Of a stretch of DNA of 34,601 nt, positions 1 to 7,343 are shown piece after piece; within the stretch, counting starts at the first letter, position 1, and each line of letters opens with the position of its first letter. The notes beneath the pieces were generated by a model. That model saw only the letters and a program-made list of their open reading frames with translations. It was not told where the DNA came from and searched no databases. A program made the position numbers and the translations under genes. The DNA is from CAYWNA01 sp964459305. GTDB taxonomy: Bacteria; Planctomycetota; Planctomycetia; Pirellulales; Pirellulaceae. The stretch is from positions 1 through 34,601 of the forward strand of contig CAYWNA010000134.1 of the NCBI GenBank assembly GCA_964459305.1. The letters are read 5' to 3'.

Positions 1-1167
1 CAGTTTGACGTAGTCCTCGATGCGTTCGATGTAGTTTGTCGACGCGGCCGCGGCAAGAATCGACAACGCCGCCCACACCCTTGCGACTCTCAGATAGTGC
101 CGCGTTGACAATCCAGGCCGCATCAGCTTGCGGTAGGTGTAGTCCACGAGCATGGCCGACGAAGTGGTGGCATACGTGTCGGCCGACGACATCGCCGCTG
201 CAAAGAAACTGGCGATCATCAGCCCGACGACGCCCACACCGACCGGCAGTACCTGCTTCATCACGGTGCCCCACGCCAACTCCGGATCGGACATGCCCGG
301 AACCGACAGTGCGAACAGGATGCCATACAGCGCGAAGACCAGGGTGATGATCCGCTTCCACAGGTGTCCCCAACCACACTGGGTGGCCGCGCGTTCGTCC
401 TTGGAAATGGCGATCCAATTGTAGATCCAGGGCGCGGCGATTCCGCCAACCAGCGCCGAGACGTTCAACGCCACGACCGTCGTCAAGTTGGTGGCTTCGG
501 AAGTGAAATCCCACGTTTCTTTCGGCAGCTCGCGAAGCCGGGCCAGGCCGCCGGCATCGACCCACACAAACGGCAACATGATGAATCCCAGGACCAGGAG
601 GCACATCAGACCCTGCACCAAATCTGTTAGCAGCGCCGACATCATGCCGCCGGAGAAAACGTACGCCGCTACGATCAGCGAAATCGACCAGACACAGACC
701 GCCAGAGGCAGGTCCGTGAATCCGGCGAGGATCTTGCCAATCGCCAGGACGAACATGCCGATGAACAAGAGGCAGATCACTCCGGCGACCAGTGAATACA
801 CACCGGCGACGCCCGTCCCGTATCGCATCTCCAGGAACTCGGCCAGATTGTAGACGCGAGCCCGCCGGTAGTACGTGCAGAAAAGGTAATAGATCGGAGT
901 GGCGAACAGAAAACTCCACCAATACCAGACGCCTGAGAGTCCCCCTTCGTATGCCTTGGCGCTGACCACGACCGCCTCGTTACCGGCGACCGCCGAGGCA
1001 AACACGAAGATGAACGAAACGAGCGCGCCCCACTTCCCGCCCGCCGTGAAAAAGTCGCCGAGGTTTTTCGTCTGCCGAGCACCGATGAAAACGCCCAGGT
1101 ACAAGATGAGCGCGAAGTAGACAACGAGGACTGCCCAATCCGCCAGGTGAATTCCCAGGATCGTCAT
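1..1167 (-). CDS. Sodium:solute symporter (SSS family), C-terminus beyond window
   Basis: I translated this frame by hand from the reverse strand. It is open from ATG at 1167 to the window edge, 389 codons without a stop, so the C-terminus is missing. The protein is very hydrophobic, with many predicted membrane helices. It starts with MTILGIHLADWAVLVVYFAL, followed by GARQTKNLGDFFTAGGK, a typical SSS N-terminus; the conserved AAAMSSADTYATTSSAMLVD stretch lies near residue 345. By family it should carry a sugar, organic acid or similar solute across the inner membrane with Na+. The upstream SDR stop overlaps an in-frame GTG at 1173 (GTGA), so translation may begin there, two codons earlier, and is probably coupled. 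The substrate cannot be read from sequence; the setting suggests a sugar or sugar acid. Confidence 0.9.
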   Translation of the reverse strand, partial: MTILGIHLADWAVLVVYFALILYLGVFIGARQTKNLGDFFTAGGKWGALVSFIFVFASAVAGNEAVVVSAKAYEGGLSGVWYWWSFLFATPIYYLFCTYYRRARVYNLAEFLEMRYGTGVAGVYSLVAGVICLLFIGMFVLAIGKILAGFTDLPLAVCVWSISLIVAAYVFSGGMMSALLTDLVQGLMCLLVLGFIMLPFVWVDAGGLARLRELPKETWDFTSEATNLTTVVALNVSALVGGIAAPWIYNWIAISKDERAATQCGWGHLWKRIITLVFALYGILFALSVPGMSDPELAWGTVMKQVLPVGVGVVGLMIASFFAAAMSSADTYATTSSAMLVDYTYRKLMRPGLSTRHYLRVARVWAALSILAAAASTNYIERIEDYVKL

Positions 1168-1169
1168 CG

Positions 1170-1883
1170 TCACATCGCCTGTTCGCCCGGTAAGATCATC
1201 ATTACTGGGATGCGCACGTGCGACGGTTGTTCCAGCACGAACCGTACGCTGCGAGCGATATCAGCAGGAGACAGCGGGTATTCAATGCCAAGGACTTCGC
1301 GCGGATGCACCGCGAAGTGGTCCTGCAGCTCGCTTTCCACCACACCCGGCTCGATCACCGTAACCTTGATATCGGTTTTCGCCAATTCCATCCGCAGCGC
1401 TTCGGACAGGGCTTCGATCGCGAACTTCGTTGCGGCATAGACGCCAGTGGTCGGTCGTACCTTCGTGCCAAGAATGCTGGACACGTTGATCAAGTGACCG
1501 CAACCGGCGGTTTTGAAGTGCTTCAGGGCCGTGTACGACACACGAACGGCCGCCTCGCAATTGACGCGGACCATGGTGCACATCTGCTCGATGTCAACCT
1601 CTTCAATCGGACCGGCATGCATGACGCCAGCGCCATTGAAGACCGCGTCGCAGCGGCCGAACCGTGCCAACGCCGCGTCGATTAGGCGAGCCGGCAACCA
1701 GGGATCCGCGATGTCGCCGGCGACGACCTCGCATTCGTGCAACTCGTCGGCCAATGCCCGTAACCGATCCTCGCGACGGGCGGTCAGCACCAGTTTCATC
1801 CCCGCCCGGCGAAGCTCTTCGGCTACGCCTCTTCCGATTCCGCTTGAGGCGCCTGTAATCACGGCAACTTGGTTTTCGAGCAT
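1170..1883 (-). CDS. Short-chain dehydrogenase/reductase (SDR)
   Basis: This 237-aa protein is a classical SDR. The N-terminal Rossmann motif TGASSGIG follows MLENQVAVI, NGAG is the usual NAG motif, and the catalytic Ser (NVSS) and YAATK (Tyr-x-x-x-Lys) are present, followed by the PG motif. It should be an NAD(P)-dependent alcohol or sugar dehydrogenase in the cytoplasm. An upstream TTG at 1910 would add nine residues. I prefer ATG at 1883 because a G-run lies just ahead of it and the Rossmann fold begins straight after. It is the first gene of the leftward unit with the symporter and diverges from a FadR-type regulator. It might oxidise the imported compound, but the substrate is unknown. 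Confidence 0.88.
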   Translation of the reverse strand: MLENQVAVITGASSGIGRGVAEELRRAGMKLVLTARREDRLRALADELHECEVVAGDIADPWLPARLIDAALARFGRCDAVFNGAGVMHAGPIEEVDIEQMCTMVRVNCEAAVRVSYTALKHFKTAGCGHLINVSSILGTKVRPTTGVYAATKFAIEALSEALRMELAKTDIKVTVIEPGVVESELQDHFAVHPREVLGIEYPLSPADIARSVRFVLEQPSHVRIPVMMILPGEQAM

Positions 1884-1908
1884 GTCAGCTATACCCCCCC
1901 ATATCGCC

Positions 1909-1925
1909 AACTGGCATTACCAGAT
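1909..1925. promoter_or_regulatory. Candidate FadR/GntR operator dyad
   Basis: AACTGGCATTACCAGAT is an imperfect dyad with CTGG and CCAG half-sites 5 nt apart. From memory it resembles the E. coli FadR operator pattern (CTGG, 5 nt, CCAG). It lies 26 bp before the SDR start and touches the TTGACA box of the divergent regulator, so one site could control both directions. Binding is inference. Confidence 0.4.
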
Positions 1926-1953
1926 TGACACAGTCTATCTCCAATGTAATGAT
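1925..1953 (+). promoter_or_regulatory. Candidate sigma70-type promoter for the FadR-family gene
   Basis: TTGACA at 1925-1930 is a perfect -35 match. After 17 nt comes AATGAT (1948-1953), four of six matches to TATAAT. The start codon follows about 55 nt later. Planctomycete promoters are poorly characterised, so this rests on consensus only. Confidence 0.35.
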
Positions 1954-2011
1954 AACTCAACACGCCAAGTATCAATTCCGCATAACTGATAAGTCCACAT
2001 GGGTGTTTTTC

Positions 2012-2749
2012 ATGCCACAAGTCACGGAGAAACGCGAGTCGACAACTGGGCGTCTGTTCGATCAATTGCTGGACCGGATCCGCTGCGGCACGTGGCCCGT
2101 GGGAACGGCGATCCCTAGCGAGCGGACGCTGATGGACGAGTTCGGCGTCAGCCGGATTGCCATTCGGGAAGCGATTTCGATGCTCCGGTCGCTCGGCGTG
2201 CTCGACGTTTCGCACGGTCGCCGAGCCATCGTTCGACAGGTCGACGCCGAGTCACTTGGGAAGTTCTTTCCGCTGATGTTGTCGCTAGAGGGCGAACAGA
2301 CGTTTCAGCAGGTGTTTGAAATTCGTGTCGCCATCGAGACACCGGCGGCGTATTTCGCCGCACTGCGCCGCACCGAGGACGATGTCCATCGACTTGAAGA
2401 ACTGGTCAACGTGTACAATCGGCAGGCAGACGGAAACCACGATTCGCGCTCGGACACGGACCTGCAACTCCACTTGGCGATTGCACGAGCCACGAAGAAC
2501 CCGCTTTTTGCCACTTTGCTCAACGCGATTTCCGGCTTTGTGATTTATGTCCAGACGGAATGTTGCGCAGATGACTCGGAGATGCGCGAGCGTGCCAAAC
2601 AGTCGCACCAGTCGATCGTCGACGCGATTCGCCAACGCGACCCGCTACGAGCTCGCGTCGAGATGGAAGCCCATCTCCGATTCAACGCCGATCGTGCCGT
2701 CAAGAAAGGACTGGTCAGGATTCAATCTTCAACGGACGCTCAGCCATGA
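2012..2749 (+). CDS. FadR-subfamily GntR transcriptional regulator
   Basis: This 245-aa protein has an N-terminal winged helix-turn-helix (GTAIPSERTLMDEFGVSRIAIREAIS is the GntR signature) and an all-helical FCD effector domain. The FCD metal-ligand pattern is visible: Asp and His in DLQLHLAIA, His in QSHQSIVDAI and His in AHLRFNADR. FCD regulators usually sense organic acids or sugar acids. The frame is open back to a TTG at 1925, but that codon is part of a strong -35 box; I choose ATG at 2012, where the conserved region begins. It is divergent from the SDR-symporter pair and probably controls it, and perhaps itself, through the dyad at 1909-1925. The effector is unknown. Confidence 0.92.
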   Translation: MPQVTEKRESTTGRLFDQLLDRIRCGTWPVGTAIPSERTLMDEFGVSRIAIREAISMLRSLGVLDVSHGRRAIVRQVDAESLGKFFPLMLSLEGEQTFQQVFEIRVAIETPAAYFAALRRTEDDVHRLEELVNVYNRQADGNHDSRSDTDLQLHLAIARATKNPLFATLLNAISGFVIYVQTECCADDSEMRERAKQSHQSIVDAIRQRDPLRARVEMEAHLRFNADRAVKKGLVRIQSSTDAQP

Positions 2750-2863
2750 TTGTTGACAACATGCCTCGACGATTTCATCGGTCTTGATAGCAGGAAGGCT
2801 TGCCCCCGGCGCACCCTCTCGACTCATCACCGTATTGGAACCGTCAAACCAAGGAGTTTCATC

Positions 2864-4672
2864 ATGAGAGTGCCGCAGCAGAGCATGCCAGACTGGACGA
2901 CCTCGTTAACTCGGAGACTTGCCGTACTGTGCCTGCTTCTTTACTTCGCAAGCGCACCTGCTGTCGTGGTTGACGCCGCGGAGCCTTCAACCGGTTCGAG
3001 ATGCGTGCACGTCGACGTGTTGGCATTTGCGCCGCATCCCGACGATGAAGTCATCGGGTGTACTGGCGTGATCATGCAGGCCATCGAACAGAACAGGAAA
3101 GTCGCCGTCGTTGTCATTACCAATGGAGATGGGTTTCCCAAGGGGACGGCTGCGATCACGGGGAAGGCGAAGGAGGCACTGACAGCGGCGGACTTCTTAG
3201 AACTGGCGGAATTGCGCCAGCGCCAGTCCTTTCAAGGAATCAATCGCGTGGGGTTGAAAGCGTCTGACATCTCATTCCTCAGCTATCCGGACGGAGGCCT
3301 CGCCGCAATCTACCAATCCGAGGAAGACACTCCCTTTCTCCAGATGTATACCGGCAAGAGCGAAACCTACGGACTCGTGGCGAAAGACTATCACACGGCG
3401 AAGCATGGCAGGCCGGCACCGTACACCAGAGCTTCGATCATCGGGGACCTCGCTGAGATCATCCGGGGGCGGAAGCCGAAGGAGATTTATGTAACCAACG
3501 AACTCGATCAGCACAGCGATCATCGCGCCGCCATGTGGTTCGTCAGGGACGCCGCGGCGATGGCCGGATACGAAGGCGAGCTTTACACCTTTCTCGTTCA
3601 TGGAAAGAAACGTCCCGAAGCTGCGCCGCACCGAGTCTCGCTGACGCCGGAGCAGATCGCCGTCAAAAAGGCTGCCATCGGTATGCACAGAATCCCGAAA
3701 GTTCATGACCACCTCGTCGAGGCTCACGCCAAGGACGAAGAGCTCTTCTGGTTAATTCCACTCGCTGGTGAGGTTTCAGTACTTCCCCAAATCGAAGGCG
3801 ACTGGTGGCAGGTCGCCGGCAATCCGGATCTGGGCGAGTTCACTAGCCCAAAGCAGGAACCGGTCGACTTCGGCGTCTGGCAGGCGGCCGATGGGACGTG
3901 GCAACTCTGGTCGTGCATCCGCAAGACGAACTGCGGCGGCAACACGCGGCTGTTTCACGGCTGGGAAGGCCAGAAGCTGACCGACAAGAACTGGAATCCG
4001 CTGGGCATCATGATGCAGGGTGATCCGAAATACGGCGAGTCAGTGGGTGGCATGCAGGCGCCGCACGTGATTCGTCACGAAGGCACGTACTACATGTTCT
4101 ACGGCGACTGGGCCAACATCTGCATGGCGACTAGCAAGGACGGCAAGAAGTTCACGCGCGTCGTTCAAGAGAACGGCAAGACCGGCATGTTCAATGAGGG
4201 CGACGGCGAACACGCCCGCGACCCGATGATCTTGAAGGTCGGCGAGCGGTTCCACTGTTACTACACGGCGCACTCGGTGCGGTCGCCGGAGAAGAACCAT
4301 CGAGGCGTGAACTACTGCTGCATCTCACCCGACTTGCGCGATTGGGGGAAGTCACAAGTCATCGCGCAAGGCAGCGCCTACGGAAAAGGTCCGTACTGTG
4401 CCGAATGTCCTCACGTCGTATTTCATCCGGAATCGAAGCACTACTACCTGTTCAACACACAGCGCTACGGCAAACGAAACCACACGACCGTCTTTCGGTC
4501 GACAGATCCGCTCGCGTTCGGCATCAACGACAGCCAACTCGAAGTCGCCACGCTTCCGGTCGCCGCACCGGAGGTCATCTTGCACGAAGGGCAGTATTAC
4601 ATTGCATCCTTGAAGCCAAGCCTCGACGGCATACAACTTGCGCGACTGAAGTGGGTCACAAACGAGGAGTAG
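2864..4672 (+). CDS. Secreted PIG-L deacetylase fused to GH43-like beta-propeller
   Basis: This 602-aa protein starts at an ATG preceded by AAGGAG. It has a signal peptide (hydrophobic stretch about 19-36). Residues about 48-290 are a PIG-L/LmbE domain with the zinc motif PHPDDE (His58, Asp60, Asp61) and the second motif HSDH near residue 217. Members remove N-acetyl groups from GlcNAc-type sugars. Residues from about 310 form a second domain shared with the next two genes: WWQVAGNPDLGE, WQAADGTWQL, QAPHVIRHEGTYYMFYGDW and HEGQYYI, typical of five-bladed GH43/GH32-type propellers. The whole would be an exported deacetylase with a glycan-binding or glycan-cleaving propeller. The frame runs open upstream to 2750, but only the 2864 start gives a clean RBS and signal peptide. 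Confidence 0.88.
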   Translation: MRVPQQSMPDWTTSLTRRLAVLCLLLYFASAPAVVVDAAEPSTGSRCVHVDVLAFAPHPDDEVIGCTGVIMQAIEQNRKVAVVVITNGDGFPKGTAAITGKAKEALTAADFLELAELRQRQSFQGINRVGLKASDISFLSYPDGGLAAIYQSEEDTPFLQMYTGKSETYGLVAKDYHTAKHGRPAPYTRASIIGDLAEIIRGRKPKEIYVTNELDQHSDHRAAMWFVRDAAAMAGYEGELYTFLVHGKKRPEAAPHRVSLTPEQIAVKKAAIGMHRIPKVHDHLVEAHAKDEELFWLIPLAGEVSVLPQIEGDWWQVAGNPDLGEFTSPKQEPVDFGVWQAADGTWQLWSCIRKTNCGGNTRLFHGWEGQKLTDKNWNPLGIMMQGDPKYGESVGGMQAPHVIRHEGTYYMFYGDWANICMATSKDGKKFTRVVQENGKTGMFNEGDGEHARDPMILKVGERFHCYYTAHSVRSPEKNHRGVNYCCISPDLRDWGKSQVIAQGSAYGKGPYCAECPHVVFHPESKHYYLFNTQRYGKRNHTTVFRSTDPLAFGINDSQLEVATLPVAAPEVILHEGQYYIASLKPSLDGIQLARLKWVTNEE

Positions 4673-4704
4673 CTTCGCGCAAAACCATATCTTGGCGAGT
4701 CGAC

Positions 4705-5988
4705 ATGATGAGAACGAGATACCTTTGGTGTGTAATCTGTTCATGTCAGGCGCTCTTCTGGTTCGGCACCTACCAAGTGTTCGCCGCCGAGCCCTGGGAA
4801 CGGAAAGCTGCCGAAGAGTTCTCACGGAAGTTCGCTTTCCAGGCCCCATTTGACGTGCCTGAGGTGGATGGTCCGTGGTGGCAGATCGCTCGAAACCCTG
4901 ATCTGGGCGAGCTTACGGGCGTGCTCACCAAAGCTGAGGCAGAAGAGAAAGGCTGCGCGAGGCAGGAGCCGGTCGACTTTGCCATTTGGCAGGCGAAAGA
5001 TGGTACATGGCAACTCGTCTCTTGCATCCGCAACACCAAGGAGGTCGGATACACTCGTCTGTTCTACTGTTGGGAAAGCCGGAGCCTCATGGACACAGAG
5101 TGGGAACCCAAGGGGATCTTCCACCGGGCCGATCCTCGCATTGGTGAATCGCCAGGGTATCTTCAGGCGCCCCACACGATCGTCATCAACGGCGTCTATC
5201 ACATGTTCTACAACAGCGGCTCGAAGATCTTCTGTATGACGAGCGAAGACGGTAAGAACTTTGCGCGGCGACGGAACGAGAAAGGAAATCCCGTTGTCGT
5301 CGGCGGTTGCGGCCGCGATTTGAACATCGCAAATATCGACGGCCTGTGGCATCTGTACTACGTGGGTAGCGACGGCGACATGTGCCGCACGTCTGCCGAC
5401 TTGGAAACCTGGAGCGATCCGACTCGTGTGACTTGCGGGCCTTTTGAAAGCCCCTTCCTCGTTCCGCGTGACGACTTCTTCTACCTATTCGTCTCCTCGC
5501 GTGGGCAAGGGCCTTTGGGTCGTGTCTACCGATCTTCGGATCCCCTTGATTTCAGCGCCGAAGACGAGAGGTATCTCATCAGCAGCGTCTTTGAACCGCC
5601 GCACGTTGCGTCAGAAATTGTGCAGCATGAAGGGCAGTACTACATCGCCGTCTATTCGCTGAAACAGGAAGACTTGGGCATACGCATGGCTCGACTGAAA
5701 TGGGCGCCGAGGAGTCCTCAGCACATCGCGGCATGGAGGATCGAGAACTATCCCCGCTTCCGGCCTCGCACGCCTTCGGAAATCGCAGAGCAAAGGGAAT
5801 GGCGCAGTGCTTGGCAAGCCCACAGGAAGAAGCTGGATGAACTCCGCAAAGGGAAGCACGAAATGGGAAAAGATGCCTACGACAAATCAGTGGGTGACGC
5901 TCAAGAAGCGTTTCGACTGAAATCCGAGAGCATCCGGCACATGTGGAAACAGATCAATGCAGATGAAAGGGACAACAATGATAAGTAG
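4705..5988 (+). CDS. Secreted GH43-like beta-propeller protein
   Basis: This 427-aa protein starts MMRTRYLW and has a signal peptide ending near FAAE. Almost all the rest is the propeller domain shared with its two neighbours: WWQIARNPDLGE, PVDFAIWQAKDGTWQL, LQAPHTIVINGVYHMFYN, CMTSEDGKNF and HEGQYYIAVYS. The C-terminal tail (RIENYPRFRPRTPSE and a charged helix) is also found in the third paralogue. By fold it is probably a glycosidase-like or sugar-binding protein in the periplasm or outside the cell; I could not assign catalytic residues. It begins 32 bp after the PIG-L fusion and overlaps the next gene by 11 bp, so the three genes are almost surely one transcript. The longer open frame back to 4342 lies inside the previous gene and is rejected. 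Confidence 0.85.
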   Translation: MMRTRYLWCVICSCQALFWFGTYQVFAAEPWERKAAEEFSRKFAFQAPFDVPEVDGPWWQIARNPDLGELTGVLTKAEAEEKGCARQEPVDFAIWQAKDGTWQLVSCIRNTKEVGYTRLFYCWESRSLMDTEWEPKGIFHRADPRIGESPGYLQAPHTIVINGVYHMFYNSGSKIFCMTSEDGKNFARRRNEKGNPVVVGGCGRDLNIANIDGLWHLYYVGSDGDMCRTSADLETWSDPTRVTCGPFESPFLVPRDDFFYLFVSSRGQGPLGRVYRSSDPLDFSAEDERYLISSVFEPPHVASEIVQHEGQYYIAVYSLKQEDLGIRMARLKWAPRSPQHIAAWRIENYPRFRPRTPSEIAEQREWRSAWQAHRKKLDELRKGKHEMGKDAYDKSVGDAQEAFRLKSESIRHMWKQINADERDNNDK

Positions 5989-7300
5989 TCCGTCATCACT
6001 GCGAACGACGCTCCTGACCGGCTTTCTCGTTTTCACGTCGTGCTGCTGTGTACTACGGGCTTCCGAAGAGCAGCGAATGTGGAAGTACGAGGGGGCAAGC
6101 TACCAGGGGCGATTGATCGTTATTGATGACCAGCGCGTCGTAATCGTCATGCCCGATGGGCAGACGAAAGAGTTCGTGTGCGACAAGCTCAGCACGAAGG
6201 ACCAGGAATACGCGCGAGCGAAGGGCAAATTCATCGCGCCCATGCCGCCTCCGACCAAGAAAATCCCTGGCGATGTGATGAAGGCTTTGGAAGACGTGAA
6301 AGAACCTCTCTACCTGCCCGAAATGGACGGCGCCATGTGGCAGATCGCCGAGAATAGTCCGGACGTGGACCCCTACAACACGGGCTATCACAATGCCTGT
6401 GACTTTTCGATCTGGCAGGCCGCCGACGGCACGTGGCAATTGGTCGCCTGTATTCGCGGCACGAGTTGGCCGGGCGCCACTCGGCTGTTCCATCGTTGGG
6501 AGGCACAGAAGCTGACCGACGAAATGTGGACGCCCAAAGGCATCTTCTACAAGGCCAGCACCGAGGTCGGGCAAGATCCCAGCAGCCAGCCAGTGCAAGC
6601 CCCGCACTGTTTCGTCAATGATGGCAAGCACTACATGTTCTACAACGCCCGCGGCGCGTATTGCATGATCAGCGACGACGGGAAGAGCTTTGCGCACCAC
6701 AAGAACTGCGAGGGCAGCTACAAGTTCTTCGACATGGGCCGCGATGTCATGCTTTTTCACGATGCAGACACGTGGTACGCCTACTACTGCGGTCGGCGGA
6801 TGCACGCCCGCACGGCCAAGAAGCTCGAAGGGCCGTGGAGCGAGGAGGCCGTCGACATCGGTGTGAGCAGCAACCCCGAAAGTCCCTTCGTGGTCAAGTA
6901 CGACGACGGCTATTACCTGTGGTCGCAGAAGTTGGCTTACTACTCGAAGGATCTCCTCGACTTCTCCGGCCCGGTCATCGCCGACATGGCCGATACGGCC
7001 GGAAAGGGCTACGCGCCGGAAATCATCCTCCACGAAGGTCAATACTACTTCGCTGCCTACGGTCGGGGTATCTGGCTCGGCAAAATGAAGTGGGTCAAGA
7101 AGTCGCCCGAAGAAATCGTCAATTGGCGAGTTGCGAACTACGACAAATATCGCCCGCGAACCCCTGAAGAAAAGGCCATCCAAAGTGCGAAGGTACGGCG
7201 GTGGCGGGAAACGGAAGGGAAGAAGGCCAAGGATAGGGCGATTCAAGAGTGGAAAGCCAAACACGGCAGCAATACAGCTAACCGCTCAAGTGAAGAGTAA
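5978..7300 (+). CDS. Secreted SHD1-like plus GH43-like beta-propeller protein
   Basis: This 440-aa protein starts at an ATG that overlaps the end of the preceding gene (stop at 5986-5988), with AAAGGG upstream, so translation is probably coupled. After a signal peptide (about 1-29), residues about 34-80 match the SLA1-homology SHD1 pattern common in Planctomycetota: an aromatic/basic start, two short strands, MPDGQTKEF and LSTKDQEYA. The propeller domain follows (MWQIAENSPD, WQAADGTWQLVACIR, QAPHCFVNDGKHYMFYN, CMISDDGKSF, HEGQYYFAAY), then the same NWRVANYDKYRPRTPEE tail as the second paralogue. SHD1 domains are thought to mediate protein contacts, so this member may be anchored to a partner. 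Its activity is unknown. Confidence 0.85.
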   Translation: MISSPSSLRTTLLTGFLVFTSCCCVLRASEEQRMWKYEGASYQGRLIVIDDQRVVIVMPDGQTKEFVCDKLSTKDQEYARAKGKFIAPMPPPTKKIPGDVMKALEDVKEPLYLPEMDGAMWQIAENSPDVDPYNTGYHNACDFSIWQAADGTWQLVACIRGTSWPGATRLFHRWEAQKLTDEMWTPKGIFYKASTEVGQDPSSQPVQAPHCFVNDGKHYMFYNARGAYCMISDDGKSFAHHKNCEGSYKFFDMGRDVMLFHDADTWYAYYCGRRMHARTAKKLEGPWSEEAVDIGVSSNPESPFVVKYDDGYYLWSQKLAYYSKDLLDFSGPVIADMADTAGKGYAPEIILHEGQYYFAAYGRGIWLGKMKWVKKSPEEIVNWRVANYDKYRPRTPEEKAIQSAKVRRWRETEGKKAKDRAIQEWKAKHGSNTANRSSEE

Positions 7301-7343
7301 TTGTCATTCGTCGTTAATGGAAGAAGAAACAAAAGGACTGGAA

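Noticed and set aside
2753..2758. TTGACA box before the PIG-L fusion gene
   Set aside because: No acceptable -10 hexamer at 16-18 nt spacing, so I do not call a promoter.
6053..7264. Long antisense open frame (403 codons) opposite the third propeller gene
   Set aside because: It mirrors a well-supported gene with clear domains; the antisense translation shows no recognisable domain and comes from GC-rich codon use.
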